DNA of 64,000 nt, taken from positions 49,880 to 113,879 of the forward strand of contig CANLRN010000005.1 in NCBI GenBank assembly GCA_947493495.1, written 5' to 3'. The DNA comes from an uncultured Aquimarina sp. Lineage in GTDB: Bacteria > Bacteroidota > Bacteroidia > Flavobacteriales > Flavobacteriaceae. The translations under genes were made by a program, and so were the position numbers. Positions 1 to 7,921 of the stretch are shown here, one piece after another (position 1 is the first letter of the stretch; the number at the start of each line of letters is the position of its first letter). The notes under the pieces are model-generated. The model saw nothing but the letters and a program-made list of their open reading frames with translations. It was not told the DNA's origin and did no database searches.

Positions 1-339
1 AAAGGTTTCCTCCGTTGTTTTTTCGTTTGGAGCTGTAGCAATAACGCGTACACTATAATCACCTTCTTCTGTATACACCTGAGTTGCAGTTCCTCCTATT
101 CCGATTAACGTATCTTTTTGCACTTCTATAAAAGAAACATCAAAAGAAAAGGCTCCTTTAGAGGTTGGAGTTACAGTAACTACACCACTATTGTCTTGGG
201 CAACAGAAACTGTATTTTCTATGTTTTCTGGAGCGGGTCCTTCCGATAATATAGCCGTAATAGAATCTTCTTCACAAGCTATAAAAGCCATTAGTACCAA
301 ACTAAAAATTACAATGTTTTTAACTCTTTCTAATTTCAT
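1..339 (-). CDS. Lipoprotein with PKD-like domain (3' end cut by the window)
   Basis: The frame is open from an ATG at 337-339 on the minus strand to the window edge, giving 113 codons without a stop. The N-terminus is a lipoprotein signal (MKLERVKNIVIF, then a hydrophobic stretch ending in IACEED), so the mature protein should start at the Cys and sit on a membrane. The remainder is beta-rich and ends in a pattern typical of a PKD/Ig-like fold (EEGDYSVRVIA). It follows the GH5 gene by 100 bp on the same strand, so it may be a surface glycan-binding protein of a polysaccharide utilisation locus. That role is inferred from context only. Confidence 0.6.
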   Translation of the reverse strand, partial: MKLERVKNIVIFSLVLMAFIACEEDSITAILSEGPAPENIENTVSVAQDNSGVVTVTPTSKGAFSFDVSFIEVQKDTLIGIGGTATQVYTEEGDYSVRVIATAPNEKTTEETF

Positions 340-439
340 CTGATGTTATTTTAAAGTTTTGTTGGTTTATAATTGTGGTTGTTACTTATAATAATATATA
401 AAAAAGGATTGATTTTAATATCTCTCTTTATATTTAGGT

Positions 440-1582
440 TTAATTTCTTGAGTTTATCAATATATCTGCAATTTCACCAAAAGGCCATTTTAATGAATTT
501 CTATCCATAAGGCCGGATTCATTGTTGCCATAATTGCCAACATCCCACCAAATAGACATTAACCCTCTTTTTGCGCATTCTTTTGAATAAAAATCAGCGT
601 GTAATAAGCGATCGTCAATATTATTTTGATTTCCAGAACTCCATTCTCCCATAATTACTGCTCGTCCATTAGCAACAAACTTATTAGCTACTTTTTCTAA
701 TTCAGATGTTAATGCACTTTTGTCTGCCTCTGTTCCCCATGTAGTGTCTGTTCCTTGAAGACAAAACTCAAATGGGAAATAACTATGAAGTGAAATTATA
801 ATATTTGCATCATTATTTGGAATTACTAGAGCATCTAAAGCCACTGATGTAGTACTAGCAGCATAGGTTGAAACCATTATATGACGAACTTTATTATTAC
901 CTCCTGTTGCTCGTATTGCATCTACAGAAACTTTATGATATTGATTTACCACATCTCTACCTTCTGGGGTTCCGCCTTTCCATTCTTCAGGAGAATTTTC
1001 ATATCTAGGCTCATTTAGAGTTTCAAAAATCAAATAATCACTATATTCCTTAAAATGGTTTGCTATTTGAGTCCAAACCTTGTTCAATCTGGTTTTTACT
1101 TCATCTGATTTGTCATAGGTTGGGATGATCCAAGGATCATCGTGATGTATATTTATGATAGTATACATATTATTAGCACGGACATAATCAACAACTTTTT
1201 GTACTCTTTTTAACCATTCAGTTTCTATAATATAATTAGGTGCATCCCCCATATGAAATCTCCAGGTAACAGGAATTCTAATTGTTTTAAACCCTCGTTC
1301 TTTAACTGCATCGATTATTTCTTTTGTGGTTAAAGGGTTCCCCCAAGCTGTTATATCTTCATCCTCTACATCAAAAGTATTTCCCAGATTCCACCCGCTT
1401 CCCATATCAGCTACAAGCTCCAGAGATGTCAACTTGCGCATTATTCCATTATCAACACCATATTCTATTGTTGATTTTGGTTCTGGTAACTCTAATTTTA
1501 TGATCCTTATTGTTTCTACTTCCGTAGCATTTGCATAAGAAAATAGTAATAAAAAGATAAAAAATACACGATTAAGCTTCAT
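440..1582 (-). CDS. Secreted glycoside hydrolase family 5 (endoglucanase-like)
   Basis: This 380-residue protein has an N-terminal signal peptide (MKLNRVFFIFLLLFSYANA) and a GH5-type TIM barrel. Recognisable landmarks are GWNLGNTFD near the start of the barrel, IRIPVTWRFH, INIHHDD, the acid/base motif FETLNEPR (Glu191) and the nucleophile motif IMGEWSS (Glu313). Both catalytic Glu residues are present and the length suits a single catalytic domain. The family hydrolyses beta-1,4-glucans, mannans or xyloglucan in the periplasm or outside the cell; the LGNTFD motif recalls the endoglucanase/xyloglucanase branch, but substrate cannot be fixed from sequence alone. The next gene on the same strand is a PKD-like lipoprotein. 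Confidence 0.88.
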   Translation of the reverse strand: MKLNRVFFIFLLLFSYANATEVETIRIIKLELPEPKSTIEYGVDNGIMRKLTSLELVADMGSGWNLGNTFDVEDEDITAWGNPLTTKEIIDAVKERGFKTIRIPVTWRFHMGDAPNYIIETEWLKRVQKVVDYVRANNMYTIINIHHDDPWIIPTYDKSDEVKTRLNKVWTQIANHFKEYSDYLIFETLNEPRYENSPEEWKGGTPEGRDVVNQYHKVSVDAIRATGGNNKVRHIMVSTYAASTTSVALDALVIPNNDANIIISLHSYFPFEFCLQGTDTTWGTEADKSALTSELEKVANKFVANGRAVIMGEWSSGNQNNIDDRLLHADFYSKECAKRGLMSIWWDVGNYGNNESGLMDRNSLKWPFGEIADILINSRN

Positions 1583-2161
1583 AATTTATTTTTTCAGCAA
1601 GATAAAATATGTGCCATGGGTTAGAAGAAAAAAATAGGATACAGATGATGTAATATATGAAGAATTGATGCATTTGGGATTATACCTCCCTCAAACTACT
1701 ACTAGTAGCAAGAATATATGGGTATAAATCGATTCTATTTTTATTTCATAAAAACCATTTTATACCATCCAGACTTAATTTTACTAAATAAAACTGCGAC
1801 TTTTCATCTAAGTCAAAAATCCATTATTTTTCTTGTGCGTAAATTTAAATCAGAACTAGCATTATGACAGAGGTAACCTTTTGTAAGAGTTTTTAAAAAC
1901 AAGATAGATTATAAAATAGATGATCTAAGTCCTATTTTTAAAGATAATAATAATTATTCTAGTGTAATAATAGTGTTTAAAAACATGTTAGGGTTGAAAT
2001 ATCTGATTTCAGCTTAAATAGGTATTATAATAGTACACTGGATTTAGATGTTTAGAGTTTAATAGAGAAATCAATTATAATTGATCTTCTGTATTAAGCA
2101 GAGTAATAAACCACTTCTAAAACAAAAAAGCCTCAACTTTAGATAGTTAAGACTTTGTTTT
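1583..2161. other. Intergenic region left of the integrated element
   Basis: This is 579 bp of AT-rich DNA between the GH5 gene and the left attachment repeat. No frame with coding character is seen. At its right end lies a hairpin that fits a minus-strand terminator of the original tRNA-Asn gene (listed separately). The minus-strand promoter of the GH5 gene should lie just above 1582, but no clear TAnnTTTG box stands out. Confidence 0.5.
2124..2153 (-). terminator. Displaced terminator of the original tRNA-Asn gene
   Basis: Read on the minus strand, a 9-bp stem (arms 2130-2138 and 2145-2153, with G-U pairs) is followed by a run of T. It lies just downstream of the partial tRNA-Asn 3' copy at 2162-2209, so it is probably the terminator of the tRNA gene before the element inserted. 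Confidence 0.55.
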
Positions 2162-2209
2162 GCTCCCCCTCTTGGACTCGAACCAAGGACCCTTTGATTA
2201 ACAGTCAAA
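2162..2209. repeat. attL: partial copy of the tRNA-Asn 3' region
   Basis: These 48 bases match 19871-19918 with one difference (a at 2176 against g at 19885). They cover the T arm, variable loop, anticodon arm and acceptor 3' strand of tRNA-Asn, but the D arm and acceptor 5' strand are missing, so this copy is not a tRNA gene. Confidence 0.88.
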
Positions 2210-2322
2210 AAAACAGTGTAATTGATTTTAGTTGTTATTTTATAAATATTTTGATAATCAAATACTTAAATAGATTTTGGTTATAATTATTAATATTTAG
2301 TACTTGTTTATTTCTGTGTTTT

Positions 2323-2342
2323 TTGTGCAAATATTGTGCAAA
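2323..2342 (+). repeat. Left arm-type site: TTGTGCAAA twice, 11 bp apart
   Basis: TTGTGCAAA occurs at 2323-2331 and 2334-2342. The same 20-bp block, 18 of 20 bases identical, recurs near the right end at 19804-19823 with the same 11-bp spacing and orientation. Its position near both attachment ends fits integrase arm-binding sites. It also lies just upstream of the integrase start, so it could control integrase expression. Confidence 0.6.
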
Positions 2343-2348
2343 TAGATT

Positions 2349-3608
2349 ATGTTTGTACAAAGGTTATTTATGAATTATAATATTTCAATTTTCTTAGATA
2401 AACGTAGGTCAAAGGCAAACGGTCAATATCCAGTTAAACTTCGAGTTTATTCTTCAACAATACAAAAAAAGAAGTTGTATCCCGTTGGAATCGATTTGAT
2501 AGAAAAAGATTTTGAACATATATGGGAAAGTAAAAAGCGGTTAAGAGGGAAAAATGAAGAATTAAGAATAGAACTCCAGGAGATTGAAACAAGAGCTAAT
2601 GTAGAGGCAAAAAAATTAAGTCATTTCAGTTTTGAAGAGTTTGAAAAGAAGATGTTTCGCAAAAGTACGGATGGGGATAATGTTTTTTTTCATTTTCAAA
2701 GAGCAATCGATAGGCACACTAAAAGAAAAAAAATTGGTACTGCTGTCAGTTACAGGTATGCTATGAAAGCTGTAAAAAATTTTATCACCTTTAAGACCGG
2801 AAAAGAACCAGATAGATTTTCCTTTGCATTTATTACACCTAGCTGGCTAGAAGAATTTGAGGAATATATGTTAGACAAAGGTAGAAGTGTTACTACTATC
2901 GGTATTTATGGAAGAACGCTTAAAGCGGTTTTTAATGCAGCTATTTTAGATAAAGACATTAGTGAAGATGTATATCCTTTTGGAAAGAAAAAATATTCTA
3001 TCCCAAAAACAAACAAAGTAAAAAAAGCATTAACATCAGAGCAGCTAGCGATACTTTTTAATGCGAGATCAAGAATTCCAGAACAAGAAAAAGCAAGGAA
3101 TTTTTGGTTTTTTAGCTATGCTTGTAATGGAATGAATATCAAAGATATTTCGCTACTAAAATACTCGGACTTTGACAATGATCAATTTTCGTACTATCGA
3201 TCTAAAACTTTTAAAACATCTACTCAACGGACTAAAATCAAAATATATTTAAATGAGTTCACTAAAAGAGTAATAAAAAAGTATGGGAATACATCAAAGG
3301 AGGGATATGTTTTTCCAGTATTAGAAATTGGTCTTTCTGAAAAAGAGATATATCAAAGAATTCAGAATTTTACTCGCCTAATTAATCAACATGTGAAAAA
3401 CCTTGCCAAGGAAAATGGTCTGCCTAAAGAGATATCAACGTATTGGGCTCGCCACAGCTTTGCGACCAATGCAGTAAGAAATGGAGCAAGTATGGAGTTT
3501 ATAAGCGAAGCTTTAAACCATAGTAATCTAAACGTAACTAAGGGGTATTTTGCTGGATTTGAAGATGAAACCAAAAAAGAGTTTGCTAAAAAATTAATGA
3601 ATTTCTAA
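2349..3608 (+). CDS. Tyrosine recombinase (phage-type integrase) of the element
   Basis: This 419-residue protein has the Bacteroidetes integrase layout: an N-terminal arm-binding region, a SAM-like core-binding domain (about 105-205) and a C-terminal catalytic domain (about 220-415). The C-terminal boxes are readable: WARHSFAT with Arg368, LNHSNLNVTKGY with His391 and the nucleophile Tyr400. The box I region reads YACNGMNIKD, with Asn where many family members have the catalytic Arg, and the position three before Arg368 is Tyr365 rather than His. Both changes occur in Bacteroidetes integrases as I know them, so the enzyme may still work. It should integrate and excise the element at tRNA-Asn. 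The duplicated TTGTGCAAA site lies immediately upstream. Confidence 0.9.
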   Translation: MFVQRLFMNYNISIFLDKRRSKANGQYPVKLRVYSSTIQKKKLYPVGIDLIEKDFEHIWESKKRLRGKNEELRIELQEIETRANVEAKKLSHFSFEEFEKKMFRKSTDGDNVFFHFQRAIDRHTKRKKIGTAVSYRYAMKAVKNFITFKTGKEPDRFSFAFITPSWLEEFEEYMLDKGRSVTTIGIYGRTLKAVFNAAILDKDISEDVYPFGKKKYSIPKTNKVKKALTSEQLAILFNARSRIPEQEKARNFWFFSYACNGMNIKDISLLKYSDFDNDQFSYYRSKTFKTSTQRTKIKIYLNEFTKRVIKKYGNTSKEGYVFPVLEIGLSEKEIYQRIQNFTRLINQHVKNLAKENGLPKEISTYWARHSFATNAVRNGASMEFISEALNHSNLNVTKGYFAGFEDETKKEFAKKLMNF

Positions 3609-3614
3609 CTTTTT

Positions 3615-4700
3615 ATGGCGTATTTAAAAGAAGATTTAATTAGAGATTTACAAAAGTTTAACACGGTTGCTGAACGATTAGACTTTTTTAAAAATAGTAA
3701 GGAAAAACATTCTCATCTGTTTGTTGATACTGCGAAAGAAGTAATTACCAGTTTACAAATTCCTATTGATATTTATAAGCAATTCTTTGAAAAGAAAGAA
3801 AGAACAACAGAATTTCGATTCTGGTTTTTACAATACAACGCTTCGTTAGTTTTGGAAAACATAAAACGTGAAATAAATATAAGTCAAAAGTTAGAATCGC
3901 CGCTACGGGATCAAATTCTAAAAGGGGAAATCAAAAAGATCACGGACGTAGAAAATAAAGGTGAACAATTACTGGAGGATGGAGTTGTAGACATCTATGT
4001 ACAGCAGATAGATTCCAAATATATTAGGGAAATAGAATATTTACGAATCAAAGCAAGCTATTATAAGTTCAACGTTTTACCATCCATTGATGTAGATCAA
4101 GAAGTAGTTCACGTGTATGCTACTCACATTTATTTAAAACACTTTTTAGAAAAAGAACTACAGCAGTTCACAGGAGATATTCTGGATGTAATAGCCTTGG
4201 GAAAACTAGAAAAAGAAGAAAAACCAAGGGTCGTAATTCAGGAGAACGAAAATTTTGTAAGTCTTTATGAAGATCATGGATTAGGATTTTTTGACAAACC
4301 AAGAGAACAGGGACTTCCTATTTTCGAAAGTTCTTCCATATCTTTATTATGTAATCTCCTGAAGCCTTATTTTTCAGAACAAGATTTTTACTATTTGGAA
4401 AGCCTATTAGCAACAGCAGTCCAGCTTCCAAGCAAACTATTTTTTCTTTCTGAGGGGAATAAGCTAGCAGATGTCTTTTGGCAATTGTATGAAAACAAAC
4501 TAGTATTTAATTGTAATAAAATGCAGTTAGAGCAATGGATAGCATTGAATTTTCAATATTTGGAAAGAGGGAATGCCAAGGGTTTTACTCTGAAATATCT
4601 CAATAAAATTATTTCTACAGATCGTCCAACATGTAAAAATCAGATTGTAAAGATTTATAATGACACTTCTACAGGAAAAAAACTGTTAAAGATTACCTAA
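3615..4700 (+). CDS. Uncharacterised protein of the mobile element
   Basis: I do not recognise this 361-residue protein. It starts six bases after the integrase stop, so the two genes are probably co-transcribed. It is mostly charged and helical, rich in Lys, Glu and Leu, with no signal peptide or membrane segment. The last 80 residues (from about FFLSEGNKLADVFW) resemble in style the C-terminal part of RteC-type regulators of Bacteroides elements, with alternating helices and an NKMQLEQWI stretch, but this likeness is weak. A structural or regulatory role in the element is a guess from position. Confidence 0.7.
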   Translation: MAYLKEDLIRDLQKFNTVAERLDFFKNSKEKHSHLFVDTAKEVITSLQIPIDIYKQFFEKKERTTEFRFWFLQYNASLVLENIKREINISQKLESPLRDQILKGEIKKITDVENKGEQLLEDGVVDIYVQQIDSKYIREIEYLRIKASYYKFNVLPSIDVDQEVVHVYATHIYLKHFLEKELQQFTGDILDVIALGKLEKEEKPRVVIQENENFVSLYEDHGLGFFDKPREQGLPIFESSSISLLCNLLKPYFSEQDFYYLESLLATAVQLPSKLFFLSEGNKLADVFWQLYENKLVFNCNKMQLEQWIALNFQYLERGNAKGFTLKYLNKIISTDRPTCKNQIVKIYNDTSTGKKLLKIT

Positions 4701-4717
4701 AATTTGGTGGTTTTGAG

Positions 4718-4737
4718 TGGGGGTTGGATTTCCCCCA
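4718..4737 (+). terminator. GC-rich hairpin after the unknown gene
   Basis: TGGGGG at 4718-4723 pairs with CCCCCA at 4732-4737, an unusually GC-rich stem for this genome. It lies 17 bp after the upstream stop codon. No clean T-run follows, so attenuation or another structural role is possible. Confidence 0.35.
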
Positions 4738-4769
4738 TTGTATACCTACAAAACACACTCCTAACATTG

Positions 4770-4792
4770 CGGTATAAAAATTAAATATACCG
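4770..4792. promoter_or_regulatory. Candidate operator in front of the HTH gene
   Basis: CGGTATA (4770-4776) and TATACCG (4786-4792) form a 7-bp inverted repeat that ends two bases before the HTH start codon. A further TATACC lies at 4741-4746. Three copies of one motif next to a small DNA-binding gene suggest autoregulation, which is an inference. Confidence 0.4.
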
Positions 4793-4794
4793 TT

Positions 4795-5133
4795 ATGGAA
4801 GAATTATCGTTTGACAAATTACCCAAAGCCGTTGCCAGACTTCGAAACGAAGTAAGTGAGATCAAAAGAATCTTATTACAGCACCAAGAAGAAACACCAG
4901 AAAAAGATCAACTGTTTAGTGTAAAAGAAGCAGCAACTTTTCTGGAGGTTTCAGTACCTACCATCTATGGATACGTGCAACGTAAGCAAATTCCGGTAAT
5001 GAAAAAGCATAAGAAGCTCTATTTCTCAAAATTGGAGCTTATCGGTTGGATCAAAACAGGAAGAAAGAAAACGCTTGTAGAGATACAAGAAGAAGTAGAT
5101 CATTCATTAGCTACTAAAAAGAGAAGGGTATGA
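4795..5133 (+). CDS. Excisionase-family helix-turn-helix protein
   Basis: This 112-residue protein has a short coiled N-terminal region (residues 1-35, KLPKAVARLRNEVSEIKR) and a MerR/Xis-type winged helix at about 40-90 (FSVKEAATFLEVSVPTIYGY, then KHKKLYFSKLELIGWI). That layout is typical of the helix-turn-helix proteins of Bacteroidetes integrative elements, which act as excision or replication regulators. Its stop overlaps the start of the next gene by four bases (ATGA), showing a translationally coupled operon. An inverted repeat sits directly upstream and may be its own operator. Confidence 0.85.
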   Translation: MEELSFDKLPKAVARLRNEVSEIKRILLQHQEETPEKDQLFSVKEAATFLEVSVPTIYGYVQRKQIPVMKKHKKLYFSKLELIGWIKTGRKKTLVEIQEEVDHSLATKKRRV

Positions 5134-6074
5134 TCACTAGAAAACATATCCTATCGAAAACACATTACGGAATACGGATTTATAGTTATATCCTTACCTG
5201 CTATTTTCCAGAAAAGAATACCGTATTATCCATAAGTGGTAACCGATGTAAACCTGTAAACAATCCATTCTCTCCAGATAAAAGGAAGAGTTTACAAATT
5301 CAGATTGTAAACAACATAGCCGTTTACAATGATATAATAGATCAAAACTTCAAAGGGGATGCTTTTGATTTTGCACAGCTACATTTTAAAACCAGTACTG
5401 AAGACGAATTGCTCATTTGTATTAATGACACTTTGAATTTGAGATTAGAATCCAAAGTGTCAGATTATGATAGCCGATTAGAACGAGTACAAAAAGCTTT
5501 AGATGCCATACCAGATGAGGAGTGGAATCCACGATTTAGTTATTTTAACAGAAACCTCTATAACTCATATACCTCAAAAACTGTTGGGATCTATGATACT
5601 TATAAGATGATTACTGATACTATTCGCAAGTATAGAACCGATACCATTAGAAAACTATTGACAGAAAAAGAACAAAAAAAGTATAAAGCACAACATTTTG
5701 ATTATGTCACCTTTTCAGGAAGGTTTACCAAAAGAAATAACGCTTCTCTGATAAAACACTCACAACTGTTAACAGTAGATATTGATCATATAAGTTCAGA
5801 GAGTAAACTTCAAAAAATAAAGAACAAGCTTTTGAATGATACCTATTTCTCAACAGAATTATTATTCATCTCTCCAAGAGGAAGAGGATTAAAGTGGGTT
5901 GTCAAAATATCCTTGGAAAAAGCAACACATCTGAAATATTTTCAGGCTATCTCCAATTACTTAAAAAAGACATATAATATAAAAGTCGATGCTAGTGGAA
6001 GTGATGTGAGCAGAGCTTGCTTATTACCCTACGATCCAGAAGCCTATATCAATCCAAAATACTATATACATTGA
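5130..6074 (+). CDS. BT4734/VirE-N type primase-like protein
   Basis: This 314-residue protein carries, from about residue 140, the BT4734-like (VirE N-terminal) domain: SGRFTKRNNASLIKHSQLL, the acidic pair in VDIDHI, and FISPRGRGLKWVV, ending with SDVSRACLLPYDPEAYINP. The domain is related to the catalytic core of primase-polymerases; the acidic pair and the following basic motif fit metal and nucleotide binding. In many Bacteroidetes elements this domain is fused to a DUF3987 helicase-like protein. Here the frame stops at 6074 and the helicase part continues in the -1 frame, so the two are split. It should act in replication of the excised element. Confidence 0.75.
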   Translation: MITRKHILSKTHYGIRIYSYILTCYFPEKNTVLSISGNRCKPVNNPFSPDKRKSLQIQIVNNIAVYNDIIDQNFKGDAFDFAQLHFKTSTEDELLICINDTLNLRLESKVSDYDSRLERVQKALDAIPDEEWNPRFSYFNRNLYNSYTSKTVGIYDTYKMITDTIRKYRTDTIRKLLTEKEQKKYKAQHFDYVTFSGRFTKRNNASLIKHSQLLTVDIDHISSESKLQKIKNKLLNDTYFSTELLFISPRGRGLKWVVKISLEKATHLKYFQAISNYLKKTYNIKVDASGSDVSRACLLPYDPEAYINPKYYIH

Positions 6075-7843
6075 AAAAGAAAGAATTTGAAGTAGAGGAG
6101 TGGACTCCGGACAATGAAGAAAAGACGGAATCCAGTAAGAAAGAAATCATACCCTTGTATCCAATTTCAAAAACTAACAAAGAGGCGGTAGAAGAATTAC
6201 TGCAATGGGTAGAAGCTACGGGAACAGATTTAACCTGCTGTTATGATGATTGGTTGAAAATTGGTTTTGCATTGGCAAATGAATTTGGAGAATCAGGGGT
6301 TTCCTATTTTCATAGAATTAGTAAATTTTATCCTAAATATACTCACGAAGAATGTGAAAAGAAATATCAGCAATGCACTAAGGCAAAAGGAAGCGGAGTG
6401 AAGATTGCAACCCTTTTTCATTATGCTAAACAAGCAGGATATGTTGTAGAACCGAAAAGAATTCAAGTCTCTAATATAGAGCAAAACTCAAAGAAAATCG
6501 AAATTCCTAGAAAGGAGTTGCCTGAATTTTCGGATATTATTTTTGAAGAACTGCCAAACTTTTTTAAAGAAGCAACCGAAAGAGCTAATAACCAAAGAGA
6601 GCGTGATATTTTATTGTTAGGGACGATTACGGTATTAAGTGCGTGTTTACCTAATGTTTTCGGCTTATATGATAATCTAACCGTTTATCCCAATTTATAT
6701 TTATTCATTACTGCTCCGCCATCTTCCGGAAAAGGGCGTGTAAACTTATGTAAACGGATTGTATATGCTATCCATAAGCAAAAGAGAGAAGAAACTAGTA
6801 ATGGTAAAATGCAATATGAAGTGGAGTTAGCTGAATACCAAAGTAAAAAGAGCAAGGATAAAAGCCTAACAAAACCTATAAAGCCAAGAGAACAAATGTT
6901 ATTCATACCAGCGAATAGCAGTGCGACAGGAACTTTTGAACTGCTAGACCAAAATGATGGGTCCGGATTGATCTTTGAAACAGAAGGAGATACATTAGCC
7001 CAAACTTTTAAGACTGAGTATGGTAATTATAGTGATGGATTTAGGAATGCATTTCATCACGAAGCGATTAGTTACTACCGACGAACTGATAGTGAACTCG
7101 TAGAAATCCCTCAACCTAAGATTTCTACAGTACTCACGGGAACACCGGATCAGGTATTATCCTTAATGCCAGATTCACAAAATGGTTTGTTTAGTCGTTT
7201 TATGTTTTATAAGATGGAGCGCCAGAAAAAATGGAGAGATGTTTTTGCGAATGCGGGTAGAATAGGGTTGGATGCTTATTATGATCAGTTGGGAGCAATA
7301 TTCACTAACTACTACCAAAAATTAGTAACCTATCATAATGGTATTCAGTTTCGTTTAAGTCCAGAACAAGGAAGACAGTTCCATACTTTTTTTAGTACAC
7401 AGTATGACAAGTTTGTTTTTCTAAAAAAAGAGGATTTAGAGGCTTCATTATTAAGGTTAGGGGTGATATGTTTTAGATTGACTATGATTTTTTCGATCAT
7501 CAGAGCTTTAGAGAATGATAGTTTGCAACCTATTATAGAATGTGAGCAACGGGATTTTGAAATTGCGTTAAGTATGATCAAAACGCTACTGGAGCATACA
7601 GAAGAAGTGTTTTTGTACTTACCGAAACCAAAATTGATATTACCTAAAAGTAAAAACAAAAAAGAGTTGTTTTTAGATACACTTCCTAGGGAATTTACAA
7701 CCAAAGAATATAAAATAATTGGTAAAAATTATGAGATTGTCGAACCCACATCTGAACGCTGGATTAAAGACTTTGTTAAAAAGGGATGGGTTCATAGAAA
7801 ATCGCGTGGTAATTACATCAATAACTTCAAAATAGTAAAGTGA
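6071..7843 (+). CDS. PriCT-2 / DUF3987 helicase-like replication protein
   Basis: The frame is open from an ATG at 6017, but its first 18 codons only overlap the preceding gene. I place the start at TTG 6071, which overlaps the upstream stop (TTGA) and gives about 590 residues. The N-terminal part has a PriCT-2 primase C-terminal domain (DWLKIGFALANEF, YTHEECEKKYQQC). The rest is DUF3987, with a Walker A-like APPSSGKG and a later IFETEGDTLA segment. This family is found in replication modules of Bacteroidetes mobile elements. A short winged-helix-like tail (EFTTKEYKIIG...ERWIKDFVKKGWV) ends the protein. A 9-bp repeat array begins at its stop codon. Confidence 0.8.
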   Translation: MKKKEFEVEEWTPDNEEKTESSKKEIIPLYPISKTNKEAVEELLQWVEATGTDLTCCYDDWLKIGFALANEFGESGVSYFHRISKFYPKYTHEECEKKYQQCTKAKGSGVKIATLFHYAKQAGYVVEPKRIQVSNIEQNSKKIEIPRKELPEFSDIIFEELPNFFKEATERANNQRERDILLLGTITVLSACLPNVFGLYDNLTVYPNLYLFITAPPSSGKGRVNLCKRIVYAIHKQKREETSNGKMQYEVELAEYQSKKSKDKSLTKPIKPREQMLFIPANSSATGTFELLDQNDGSGLIFETEGDTLAQTFKTEYGNYSDGFRNAFHHEAISYYRRTDSELVEIPQPKISTVLTGTPDQVLSLMPDSQNGLFSRFMFYKMERQKKWRDVFANAGRIGLDAYYDQLGAIFTNYYQKLVTYHNGIQFRLSPEQGRQFHTFFSTQYDKFVFLKKEDLEASLLRLGVICFRLTMIFSIIRALENDSLQPIIECEQRDFEIALSMIKTLLEHTEEVFLYLPKPKLILPKSKNKKELFLDTLPREFTTKEYKIIGKNYEIVEPTSERWIKDFVKKGWVHRKSRGNYINNFKIVK

Positions 7844-7921
7844 TGTTTTTGATGGTATTGATGTTATTGATGTTTTAAGCTGATGATACCATCAAAAACA
7901 TTAAAAACATCAATAACATCA
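7841..7921. repeat. Two opposed 9-bp iteron-like arrays
   Basis: GATG recurs at 7842, 7851, 7860 and 7869, exactly nine bases apart with T-rich spacers. CATC or CATT recurs at 7890, 7899, 7908 and 7917 with the same period on the other strand. One result is an 18-bp perfect inverted repeat (7859-7876 with 7904-7921); a second, 7841-7858 with 7886-7903, has one mismatch. The array lies directly after the helicase-like gene, where an element-encoded origin would be expected. It could also be a complex transcription terminator. Confidence 0.7.

Noticed and set aside
2162..2209. Second tRNA-Asn gene
   Set aside because: Only the 3' part is present; the D arm and acceptor 5' strand are missing, so it is the attachment-site remnant.
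6017..6070. N-terminal extension of the DUF3987 protein from ATG 6017
   Set aside because: These codons lie entirely inside the end of the conserved BT4734 domain in another frame.
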